Part shown: one piece after another, positions 36,401-47,771 of the stretch
Layout: the number at the start of each line of letters is the position of its first letter
Numbering within the stretch: the stretch's first letter is position 1
Assembly (NCBI RefSeq): GCF_012489685.1
Contig: NC_080045.1
Location: forward strand, 46,272,627 to 46,336,626
Length of the DNA: 64,000 nucleotides
Direction of reading: 5' to 3'
Origin: Lotus japonicus
Lineage: Eukaryota; Streptophyta; Magnoliopsida; Fabales; Fabaceae
The notes under the pieces: model-generated
The model's database searches: none
What the model saw: the letters and a program-made list of their open reading frames with translations, nothing else
Told to the model about the DNA's origin: nothing
Position numbers and translations under genes: made by a program

Positions 36401-39400
36401 AAATTTTTTGTTACTCCTTGTGGTTTGCTGTCACTATCTAACCATCTATTTGTTTGGTTTCTGCTACCCACTTTGTCTAGACAACTTCGAATAGCATGTA
36501 AACCTCATAGCAGTGTGTTTCGTTAATACTTTAATCGTACCAGATAGCAGTGTTGATAAAAAAGTTATGCAAGGGTGCTTTTGACATAATTTAACTGCAT
36601 TTGCGCCAATTTTGTATTTCATTTTTGAACATTTAAAGTATATGAAGATATGGTAAATCTCGAAGCTTATATATATGATAGTAAGAATTGTGAATCTTTT
36701 CCCGTGTCCATGTTGCACAGATTTTAGAATTTGATGTATTTGTGTCTGTCTGTGCTTCATTGGTTATAAATGTTTTATGATTTTTTAATGACTTAAGTTA
36801 TGCCTGAAAGTGTGACGTTTTCAGTTTATTATCTCAAGTTTTACATGCTATAGAAGTTCATTTTTTATGCTCCATGAATGCTTTTGCTCAAGTTTTACAT
36901 GCTATAGCAGTTCATTTTTATGCTTCATGAAAGCTTTTACTTTGTCATCCAAATTTTTCAATCTTTGTTATAATCCTGATTACTCATGAAAAATTTGTAG
37001 ATATTGATTCCATCCCTTCCTTGTGATGTGGTAATTCTTGGTTTGAACTTTTTCCATTTCCATTATATTTTGCTAATTATGTTTTGTGGTAAGGTCAGTG
37101 ATACAGAGATGAAAATGTTATGATTAGTAATCACACAAGAAGTTATTAGGCTAGAAATGAAATCATTAGAGAAGTTGAGGTAGCTCCCATGATAAAAAGT
37201 ATGACAGATTCTCATCTAGCAGAAGGTTTTGTTTGTTGTTGTTGTTGTTGTAATCAATAACACACAAGGGTGAGTCTTGGTAGGTGGTGCAACTGTAAGA
37301 TTGCTTCCTTGTAGCCTATAGGTTAGGTGCTAGTTGTGGAAACACCCTTTCTGCTCATATGGTTAGAATTAAAATTGCGTACATCTAACCCTTCCTGGAC
37401 CCTAGAATATTTTGAGCCATGTGTACGAGGCCACTCTCTTTAGTAAGTGGATATTATGAGGAACTCTTAAATGTTGATTCTGGTCCTGTTCAGATAATGG
37501 TTTCTTCTTGATAAGTGAGACATGTAGATTAGTTCCTCAGAGTGGCTGTTTCTGTTCACAGAATCATTCTTGAGTGGTTGGAAAATATATCATCATAATT
37601 GCTTCTATACTCCATTGTCTACAGTTTATGGCTGGCTGTCTACCTTTTTGTCGTAACAGTATGAACGACATTACCGATTTGACTATTTCACTAGTAATTA
37701 ACTATGAATTTGACTCTTTGTAAAGCTTATTAAAATTCTTTCATTTTAAGAGACTGCTACTGTGACTTAAACCGAGTGCTAGTTTACCAGGATTTGTCAG
37801 TTGAATTTGAAATTCTTAGCTGGTTCTTATCTGTGATTCTGTGACATGTTATACATTGAATGTGGTAAAGATCATTGAGAAATGCTAGCAACACACTCCT
37901 TAAATGGACTTAAGGACACACTCCAACACACTCATAATGATTGATTTATTTTTTAAAAAAGTTAAAACATTTTTTTAGGAGCGAAATGTATTGACTTTTC
38001 AAACAATAAACCAATCACAATGAGTGTGTTGGAGTGTGTCCTAAAAAGAGTATGTTGGTAGCACTCCTCAAGATCATTTCCAGAGACTTGTTTGGTTTTA
38101 GCAGATAACGGTGTGACAAACTTCATTCTCATCATGTGCAGTGCTTCTGTAGGTTTTCCCCCTTTTTGATAGAGAATCTACTTTTTGAAATTATTTAGAG
38201 GTTGACCTTGAAGCTTATGGATGGTCTAAGCATGATTGTTCCCCCCGCAAAAAGATTGCCAACTTACTGTGTCAACTTAAAAATTTGGAAATTAGATCTT
38301 GCTCCTTTTTGTTGTTATTCTTTAGCATTCTACAAAAGTTAATAAGTGATTGAGTGGCAATTGACATTTCATCTGGATCTCATTATTTATTGTATTCCCA
38401 TCTCCACTTTTTTGTTAGTGATAGACATGTTTCTTTGACAGGCGTGTTTTTGTAGGAGATGTTGTGGTCTTGAAGGACCCTTGGAAACCAGATAACTACT
38501 TAGTTAGAAGATTAGCTGCAGTTGAGGGTTATGAAATGGCTTCTACTGACGAAAAGGACGAACCATTTGTTCTTGAGAAGGATCAGTGCTGGGTAGTTGC
38601 TGAAAATGAAAAGTTCAAACCCAAGGTATGGATGACTTACTATTTTCATAAACTAATCATAAGATTTACATGGATTGTTTACTATTATCATTGTGCTATC
38701 TTTAAGTGGATCACTATGAATGTCTCATAATTTGAAACACTGATTGTATACATGACAAAATCAGTGTTGTCAAATATCGGCCATAGCGGTGCCATGGCGG
38801 AATTCCAGCAAGCCGCCATCCGCCACAATCCACCATCTGTCCTCAGTGTGGTCAAATATGGCCTGTTTTTGGCTTTCTGCCATCTTCCATTAACAACCGG
38901 TCGAAATATAAAGTTTAGATTAAAATATCATGTAGTCAAGCAATTAATTATCACTGATATGCAAGTATTTAAGGTTTACATGTTCATTTGTAATGAGTTT
39001 TTACTTTTTAGATTGTGTGAGCCAATTCTTAACTTGTGTCAATAGATCCCGACACTATTGACAAAATCTGGACTTCAGTTGCCATTAAACCCCCCGTTTC
39101 AAGACAGAAAAATGAAATAGACCCTAGCTTGGCATGGAAATTCACTCTAGCAGCTTTTAGAATTCGGCTTATGAATATGATACTGCTGATGGTCTATAGA
39201 TGCTTGTGACTTTGGTTCCTCAAGTGGATAACTCATATTTTGGTTCTTTCATAACCTGTTATCACTTTGTTTGTAGTACCAGAATAGCGTCTTCAATGTA
39301 ATAGATATAATAACTCTTCTTCTAATGATTTTTGTGTCTAGATTTTACTACTCCATCTGATCCAATTTATAAGTCACATATCTTAAGCTTTTCATGTCTC

Positions 39401-40165
39401 TAAATATAAGCCACTTTAAAAATCAATGAAACATTAAATAGTTTTTTTTTTTCAATTTTACCCCTTAACATTTAATGCGCTATATTCAATTATCTGACCC
39501 TTACCAATAAATTCTTAGTTTTTCAATAAAGGCTAACTTAGGAAAATTAACAATTTTAATTTGAGACCAAGTAATAACTAATCTTAACTAATTTTCGTAA
39601 TCTGTGTGAATTAGTTAAAAGTGACTTATAAGTAGGAACTAGGAACCAACAACAGAGAATGTAATTCATTTTGGATGATATTTTAAGTCCTTTTTCCTTG
39701 ATATCTCTTTAGTGGTTTACAGCTTTGAAATTTTCTAAGTAACTGGTACCTCTTAGCCTTGAAGTGATTGTTTCCACAAATGCTCGTAGAATCTGGTGTT
39801 ATATTTTTGTAGTGCTTTCAACTCCTTGATTGCTTGTAGAACAAGGAATAATTTTGTTTAATGCTTCCAACCCAAATGGCAGGAAGCAAATGATAGTCGA
39901 ACGTTTGGTCCGGTTCAGATGACAGACATTGTGGGCAGAGTCATTTACTGCCTGCGTAACGCAGTAGACCATGGTCGAGTACAGAACAGGTGACCTAGAT
40001 TTCTGAGGCTAATTTATTACGCACAAACGTGGATGGATTTTTTTATTTATTGTTTTTATTGATATATTCTACTCCATTGGCAGTCATTACAGCATGCCAA
40101 AGGATTCACCAGTGTTGGAAGTGGAACTTGATGTTGATGAGATGGCAAAGAATCACAAAGCCTAA
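33478..40165 (+). CDS. S26 signal-peptidase-like protein (inner-membrane-protease-like), probably inactive
   Basis: Exons 33478-33549, 35820-35992, 38442-38625, 39883-39989 and 40084-40165 join to 205 aa ending in DVDEMAKNHKA. From memory, the whole protein closely resembles the Arabidopsis pair AT1G06200/AT2G31140 (peptidase S24/S26 family), including the start MVSLSTWFRYI and the end. The S26 fold is visible as GDVVVLKDP (87-95), YLVRRLAAVEG (101-111) and the late SRTFGPV block with GRVIYCLR. In active IMP/SipS proteases the boxes read S-M-x-P-T and K-R. Here the first reads EEMAPT with Glu59 in the serine position, and the second reads V-R-R with Arg104 where the catalytic lysine would be. 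The family relation is sure; loss of protease activity is inferred. There is no clear membrane anchor. Introns 1 to 3 carry MITEs or fragments. Confidence 0.92.
34514..34668. mobile_element. hAT MITE in intron 1 of the S26-like gene
   Basis: 155 bp, ends CAGTGTTTTTAATGGCGG and (reversed) CAGTGTTGCCAAATATCC, exact 8-bp duplication GAAGAATT (34506-34513, 34669-34676). The interior is rich in 'ggcgga/tccgcc' motifs. Confidence 0.9.
37231..37251. repeat. (GTT)n microsatellite
   Basis: About seven GTT triplets in intron 2 of the S26-like gene. Confidence 0.8.
37877..38069. mobile_element. Mutator-like MITE in intron 2 of the S26-like gene
   Basis: 193-bp palindromic element. The ends GAGAAATGCTAGCAACACACTC and (reversed) GAGGAGTGCTACCAACATAC are flanked by an exact 9-bp duplication AAGATCATT (37868-37876, 38070-38078), the size made by Mutator transposases. 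Confidence 0.9.
38762..38898. mobile_element. Degenerate hAT MITE in intron 3 of the S26-like gene
   Basis: The left end CAGTGTTGTCAAATATCGGCC and the internal 'ggcgga/tccgcc' motifs match the element at 34514. The right end is decayed (ccattaacaac) and no target duplication is visible. Confidence 0.55.
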
Positions 40166-42263
40166 AACCTCTCTCCCCAGGAAGAACTAACTTGTTTGTT
40201 TTGCGTATGCCTTGTTTCTTCATGTGGATTTTCCTTCAAGCACGGATGAAGAATAAAATATATGATTTTTTAAGTTGTTGCAATGGGATGGCTGTGTTAT
40301 GTGGATTTCATTAGCATTAGACAATTGGTTCTTCTTTCCGATCCGAAAATTTGAAGCAACCTATTCTAAAGCTGAGTTCAACATGGTTGTAAGCTGAAGT
40401 TCTAGCCAAGGACTATTCTGCCTCTTGGTCTATTTGTGTAAGTCGTTTCGCTCTAAACACAGGTGACCATTTTTGGTCTCTGTTTAATGGGGGATCATAT
40501 AGAAGGCTACATTGTCAGAAATTATGGTTCCAGTTATTTTCGTTTTGTTCTTTGATCAATGATCCAAGAAAAAGACGTGATGCCGTGCCACTGGGCTCAC
40601 GTTCCCAAGTGTTCGCCATCTCTTGGGAGTTTCTCATGGTGATAAATTATCCTTGACATTTCTTTCCATTAGTCATACTAGAGTGAGTTTTATTGAGAAG
40701 AACGTTTAAGTCAAACTTCGTGGAATGAAATAAAAATGTACCTTGTTTTTACTCAAATTTCAATTTATTTATGTTCCCTCCCTCGTCTTATTTCTTTCCA
40801 TTATTTTAATTTTTGGTGAATGACATAATCATAATGCATTCACCGGTCAAATGGACTGCTTAAGAGGTGTTGAAATAAGATTTAGATCCTTTGTTCTCAA
40901 ATTGATCTCATTTCTATCCCACCAAATGAAATGATGTTACGTCAATTAAAAATATGTGGTTCAAAACAGGTTTTAAAACCGAGTTTAGTTCAATTGCTCA
41001 GTTGGTTTGAATCTGATTCGAATAACATATTTTTTATAAATTATTTAGAATTTTTTAAAAAATTGACTGTCCAAACCGGTTTTGGCCGGTTCAATAGTAC
41101 CGGATTTTGATTGATTTTGAGACCTATCATTTTTTTTTTCTTCAAATGAATTAGTGACATGATCAATTCCTCATCCAATCAGTCGGACGTTTGGTCCGGT
41201 CTGATTTCCAAAGTGTGAAAAAAATCACTCCCCATGGTCTGCACACCCATCTTAGTTACAAGCTTAGAAAAATTTAATCACAATAACATATCTCATCTAC
41301 ACACGCGAGATTTCCAAAGAGACCAACTATGCACAGCTCTACAGTATGAAACAACCACATTGTTCTTTCATGGACTTGTATATCCTAGATCTAGGGTTTT
41401 GTGTAGCCATTTTTAAGCTGAAGAGAGAACCTGATTTATTATGAATATGTCTTGCCTTTTATAGAGGGGCAATTACCTTAACCCTAATCCTATTACAAAA
41501 TGAGCCTTACAATAGCTTAATGGGTCATAAGTCAGGTCCGACCCAGACTTTAACAGATCACCCTAGTCCCTAACAAGGTGCCGTCAAGCGACCTATAGTC
41601 CCTCCAAGCAAGGGGCGTGGTGCCAACTTTAGGACGTGATGCCCTAACCAGTCCATATGGCTGCAAGACGCCGAGTCCAAAGCATGAGGACGAAGTGCGT
41701 CTTTACTCTAACTCTCCAAGTCTGTCTTCCTCCTGCTCATGTTGCGATCTCAGATCTTGAGAAAAGGGCAGTGGCACCAACCTTAGGGCGCGCCGTCGTA
41801 ACCAGTCCACACAAATTTACATAGCCCTCCACACAATGAGTGTGTGCACAAATTGTGCATTTGAAGAGAGTCAAATTAGGGTAATTGTAGAAATGATGCG
41901 AAATGGGAAGCAAATGGTTAAAGGAATAACAAAAATGAGATTTTAACTCGACATGACTACCCATGTGGTTAGGATTTTAAATTACACATAAGATGTCATT
42001 TCAGGGTGACATGTGGGTTGAAAAATAAATTACCAAATTCACCTATTATAAAGTTAACATCTAAAATAGATAATTATATATATTTATAAAGCCAAATACA
42101 TTATAAAGGTAAATCTAGCAAGAAAATATCTTGGGATAACTCATTTGCCATGGAACTTTAGGTGCACGTCAAGGAGCATATTTTAAAAATTTCCACCAAA
42201 GATTCATTGGATATGTACACCGAGAGTATTTTATATGATTTTTTGACTGAATCCAGTGACATG
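40166..42263. other. Intergenic; short duplicated motif
   Basis: The 3' flank of the S26-like gene, then unassigned DNA. Two related phrases of about 45 bp, both containing 'gccaac/accaac..tagg..taaccagtcca', lie near 41619-41664 and 41768-41812, in a G+C-richer stretch that may be part of a decayed retroelement. No gene was supported. Confidence 0.45.
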
Positions 42264-42274
42264 TAGAAACCAAA

Positions 42275-43338
42275 GTTGACCCCATGGCAAAGCAACTTTT
42301 CCTTGCAACTCGAGCTTTACCCATGGAAACTCGTTTTCCATGCATATTTGTCTAGGTTTTCCTTGGAAAAATCATTCTTGGTGCATGAATTCTTAAATTT
42401 TCACATCGGAACTCATGATTGCCCCATGGAAGCTCGAACTTGTGCACAGTGGCATGGCATGGAAAAGTAACTTTTCCTTGCAACTCGAGCTTTGCCCATG
42501 AAAACTTTTTTCCATGCATATTTACCTGTGTTTTCCTAGGGAAAATCATTCTTGGTCCATGAATTCTCAACGTTTCACATGGAACTCATGGTTGCCACTC
42601 GTGGAAGCTCGATTTTGGGCATCATTGCATGGCATGGCAAAGGAATTTTTCTGTGAAATCGAGCTTTGCCCATGGAAACTCGTTTTCCTTTCATATTTGC
42701 CTAAGTGTACCTTGGGAAAATCATTCTTGATGCATGAATTCACAACTTTTCACATGGGAACTCATGGTTGCCCCATGGAAGCTCGAATTTGGACACAATG
42801 ACATGGTATGGAAAAGCAACTTTTCCATACAACTCGAGCTTTGCTCATGGAAACTCGCTTTTCCATGCATATTTGCCTAGGTTATCCTTGAGAAAATAAT
42901 TCTTGGTGCATGAATTCTCAACTTTTCACATGGGAACTCATGGTTGCCCCATGGAAGCTCGAATTTTGGCACAATGACATTGCATGAAAAAGCAACTTTT
43001 CCTTACAACTCGAGCATTGCCCATGGAAACTCATTTTCCATGCATATTTGCCTAGGTTTTCCTTTGGGAAAATCATTCTTAGTGCAAGAATTCTCAACTT
43101 TTCACACGGAACTCATGGTTGCCCCCCCCCACCCATGGAAGCTCGGTTTTGGGCACCAAGGCATGGCATAGCAAATGAACTTTTATGTGAAACTCGAGCT
43201 TTGCTCCTGGAAACTCGTTTTCCATTCATATTTGCCTAAGTTTACCTTGAGAAAATCATTTTTGGTGCAAGAATTCACAACTTTTCAAATGGGAACTCAT
43301 GGCTGCCCCATGGTTGCTCGGTTTTGGGCACCAGAGCA
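42275..43338 (+). repeat. Tandem array A (~175-bp units)
   Basis: Starts of the phrase 'caacttttcc..gcaactcgag' fall at about 42293, 42468, 42642, 42817, 42993 and 43177, a period of 174-176 bp apart from one unit lengthened by a poly-C run (43122). Each unit contains 'actcatggttgccccatgga' and 'ttttccatgcatatttgcc'. Confidence 0.9.
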
Positions 43339-44942
43339 TAGGGATGACAAAGGGCGGGCTCGCGGGCCAGCCCATGGGCCACTATGTTAAGGAAACAAAA
43401 AGCAATCATTTTAGTAGAAAAATCTTAAATAATTGTTGTGTTTTGTTTTTTCTAAATAATAGGAGAGAATGCAAATAATAACAGTGTAACAAAGAATAAA
43501 AAAATCTTTTTGACAATTGAATAGATACAACTATAAATATATAAAAAAGAATGCAAATAATAAAAACCTGCAAAAAGAAAGAATGTATATAGAGCATAGG
43601 CACAACTATGCTCACCAACAAAGCAATAACATAGAATGCAAAGATTAGAACCTGGGAAAAAATGTATTTAAAAACAATTCAAGTCAAGGATACATATTGA
43701 CACACCAACAAAGAATAAGAACTTGTCAAAGTTTTAATATCATCCATATTTAATATCCCAAATCCAACCATCATCATAAATTAAAGTTAACAAATTATAG
43801 TCCTCGCTTCCATGACATGACTCCACACACCATAGTTCACAAAGTACAAACCAAAAGATACAAAACGGACAACACAAATCATAATTCATGTCTCCATGAC
43901 TTAACTCCACTCCACACCCCATCCATAAAGTACAAGCCAAAAAGTACAAAGTTCACAAACAACCACATTCAACAATCTAAACTATGAGAAAATCATTCAT
44001 TATCTTCCACATCATTAGGATTGAATGTCGTCGCCTTGGGTGGTTCCACTCTTCCATCATGATCACCATCATCACCATCTAGAAATTAAAATTACAAAAA
44101 TAAATAAAATTTAAAAACTTATATAAAAATAATAAACTAAGCCAAATAATTATATTCAAATTAGATAGGTTACCTTCACCAGCAAAACCAAGCAAGCAAT
44201 TGCGAGTACATATCAAAGCTTCCACATTTATTTGATAAATGTCGATTTCTATACTTGTTAAGGACATGTGAGCCAATGCTAAATGAAGATTCATAAGCCA
44301 CTGTAGTAATTGGAATGCTTATAAAATCACGAGCCATTATTGATAGATTTGAAAATCGACTCGTATTATCCTTCCACCATTTGAGCACATCCATACCTCC
44401 TCCACCAAAATCCAATGTTGCTTCATCCAAATAAGTATCAAGTTCAGACTTTCCAATCCTAGAGCGTTGTTGTTTCTTTTGCCTATCAAGTTTCTATCAT
44501 ATGTAATAAGTAAACCATGCGAAGAACAAGTAAATTACATAATATTAAATAATTACATTACAAGTTCAAAATACATATAACTTACATTAAACACGTAGGA
44601 TAGGTCGTGAAGTGAAGTCTTTGATTCTTGAGACACCCTAGAAGTAGATGTTGGAGTTTGAGAAGATTCCAAAGAAGTCACTTTGCTAGAATACTTATCA
44701 AATAGCATGTACAAGTTTCTCTTCACCAAATCCATCTTTTCTTCGCAAGTAGAAGCCCTAGCTTCAACTTTACTATAACAATAACTCAATGTATCAAGTT
44801 TCTCCCTTGGATCAAGAACAGCTCCCAATGCAAGCACAACAGTATACTCTTCCCAATATTTCAAAAACTTTTCATTCATCTTTTTAGCCATCTTTTTTAT
44901 GACTTCATCTTCATCTCTTAAACAATCATATATGACACATTG

Positions 44943-47771
44943 TATAACGCCCAAATTTCTCAACTGAGGAATCACATTAAGTAACCTAACAAAGTCTAAG
45001 GACTATTCTGCAATCCCTAAAATCCAAGGGTATTCTTTTTTTGAAAATGACTAAATACCATAGGGTTGGAAACACATCATAACTTTATTTAAATAACTTG
45101 TTTCCCAATATACAATAATAATAGTTTACAATACCATAAGTAAGGTTCAGAATAAACATGCGCACTTTAACAGTGGCGAAAGCATTAATAACAGAGTTCT
45201 CATATAGAAAAGGAGACTCAAACATAGTCCACAATAAGAGAAGTAAAGCTGCTTCTTACACCTCTACTCCACCGCCTACAACCCGATCTCCAACTCGAGC
45301 AGCTAAGCTTCGGCGGAAGGATCTCCATCGCCTAATAGCGTTAAGCGCCTAAACAACAAGTAGCAAATAGAAAATGTTAACTCCATGCCATTACCATATA
45401 TGAAAGAGAAAACATGTTATTCGAACTTAATCATATAACGTGATAATTAAACTAACATCATATATCAAGTTAAATGACGATTCATTGAACAATATAGCAT
45501 CAAATCAAACATCAATACCATCGAATGTTAGTGTCCTATAATGCGACTATATGCTTCTACCAAAATGGATCGATCAATATCGTCTCACAAGACGGGACAA
45601 TCACGCGGGACCACCCCCACCTCATCGCCACTTAGCCCCACTACGGACGGGACAATCGCGTGGGGCCACACCCACTTCATCGCCTCTTTAGAACATCTCG
45701 AAAGATGGGACAATCCCGCGGGACCACACCCACCTCATTGCCACTTTATAACGCCTCGAAAGACGGGACAATCACGCGGGACCACACCCACCTCATTGCC
45801 CTTAAGGACCAAAGCCTATATGCCAAGTCAGTCAACAACAATGCCCAGCAAATGATCAATTCAGAGTAACTCAATTGCATATCAACTCAGTTCAATGACA
45901 GAAACCAATAAACGGTCGAAGCCTCTCAGAAAACGGAGACACACGTCTCAATAAGTTCACTCGGCCGAAGCCTCCATAAAACATTTTCCCAGTTTAGCAT
46001 AATAATCATAATCCAATGCCAATCAATATAAACATCTTCATCTCAAACGCAGGCAGTGCGATAAAAGCAGGCAAGACTCAAAGACACTTTAAAACTGAGT
46101 TACCCTTACCTTCGTGAGTAGAAGTTGTGCATGGAAGTTGCGAACCTAGAACAAGGAAACACAATCATCAACACAAGACCTACTAGAAGTAATCAATCTA
46201 ATAACACTAATTGAAACCGGAAAGAAAGCTTTTAAAGCTTCAGAGTTCCTATTTTGGCACGAATTGACAACAGAACTTTGTTTGCTAAAACGCGCATAAC
46301 TTGAGCTACAGAACTCGGAATGACACGAAACCAAAGCCAAAATTTCAACAATCGAAAGAGCTACGCTATAGCTCAGGCCATACAAACCCAAAAATTATTT
46401 TTGGACAAGGTACCATAACACTAAGTTTCGGCCACTTCTCAAAATAGGGTTTCCGAACTTTTTCTTCGATCTATATTAATTCATAGGTATTCTTAGGCGA
46501 TATCTAGGCCAGGGAAACTCTCAGAAAAATTATCGGATCGAAAACTAGAACAGGGGTATTTTGGTCAAGATTTTTAGCTCGGAAACTCAAAATCGGAATT
46601 TCGAAAAATAAATTGGATGAGGTTGATACCAACGACGTTTATGACGACTAATCCTACTGACGCTAAGCTCAGTCGAGAGTTTTTGATTCAAAAAGCGGAA
46701 CCTCAGCATAAAATGGGTATTTTGAGCAGAATTGAAGTTCTGCAGCGATTCGACGAGATTCAGGAAATGTAATCCGCTAAACATGCTCATGGGCATGCAG
46801 GGAATAAGTTTAGACAGAGAAATCAAGTTATTTAGACAGTTTTACAAAAAACTCAAAACTTTGAGCACAAAAAGACATAGAGAAAAGCGACATAATTTAC
46901 GATCAGAGGTAAGGAAAAGCATCAGTACCTCGAGGCCTACGTATATCAATGAACAGTGCGACGATCAGGCAAGAATTGGCGAAAGTCTCTCCTCCCTTTC
47001 TCTCCTCCTTGGCCGCGGGTTTGGTGCTTGAATGGTGAAGAATTTTTTATTCTTCACCTATTTATAGGAAGTGGAAAACGCGGGAAAATGAAAATTTCGT
47101 GATTCAGATTTTTCCTGCACATTCCTCTGTGAATTATAAGATAGAATCCGGCGGCAGAATTCCAGAACTCGAAACAGGTTTCTCAGAATTTAAGCAAACG
47201 ATTCACTAACGGTGTTAATCGATTTAACCCGAAAAGTTACTTTTTGCAGTTGATGTCGGATGAGAAAACTTCCTTCTGAAGAAAGATTGGAAACATCGAA
47301 AGAAATGGGTGTACGCGTGTGGAATCTTCATTTGAAGCTCCGAATAGAAAAAAGTCTTCATCAACAGTTTACTTTAAGGTTCTTGAGCTATCAGGGATTC
47401 AGTTTCGGAAAACTTTCGAGGATTGAAATCGATCATTCGTACATTCCAGGGTTTCGTGTCGAAACACTTGTCGTGGTAAGGAATAAGAGAAATTCTTATA
47501 TTCCTCTAATTATTTTTGAATTCGTTTCTACAGTGCTTTAAGAGCAGATTAGCCCTTTACTAACGTTTTCGCCCAAAGGCAGAAGTGAATGAAACTCGTG
47601 CTATAACCTATAGCGACTATAGAACTATTCTTAACCATTTCCTGAACTTTCTTCTTCATAACGTTAATCCAAACATTAAACACAAGTCAAGTTCCCCTCA
47701 CGCTTACACAGAATCCTATGCGTGAGTTGGAAATTAATTATTTATTTAATTCTAAAATCTTGGGTCTTACA
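44943..47771 (+). mobile_element. Solo-LTR-like element (2829 bp) in the hAT transposase
   Basis: Starts TATAACGCCC (a TG-to-TA change from the family start TGTAAC) and ends GGGTCTTACA, flanked by CATTG on both sides (44938-44942, 47772-47776). Removing it with one CATTG restores the hAT frame across the junction (..WKIQC then VIYDC..), which fixes the boundaries. Same family and orientation as 807-4292; no gag or pol is seen. Confidence 0.85.
45575..45812 (+). repeat. Minisatellite (~57-61 bp units) inside the solo LTR
   Basis: Four units begin 'gacgggacaatcacg' or near variants at about 45591, 45647, 45704 and 45765. Unlike the 42-bp minisatellite of the sister copy at 1720, although both lie in the first third of the LTR. 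Confidence 0.85.
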
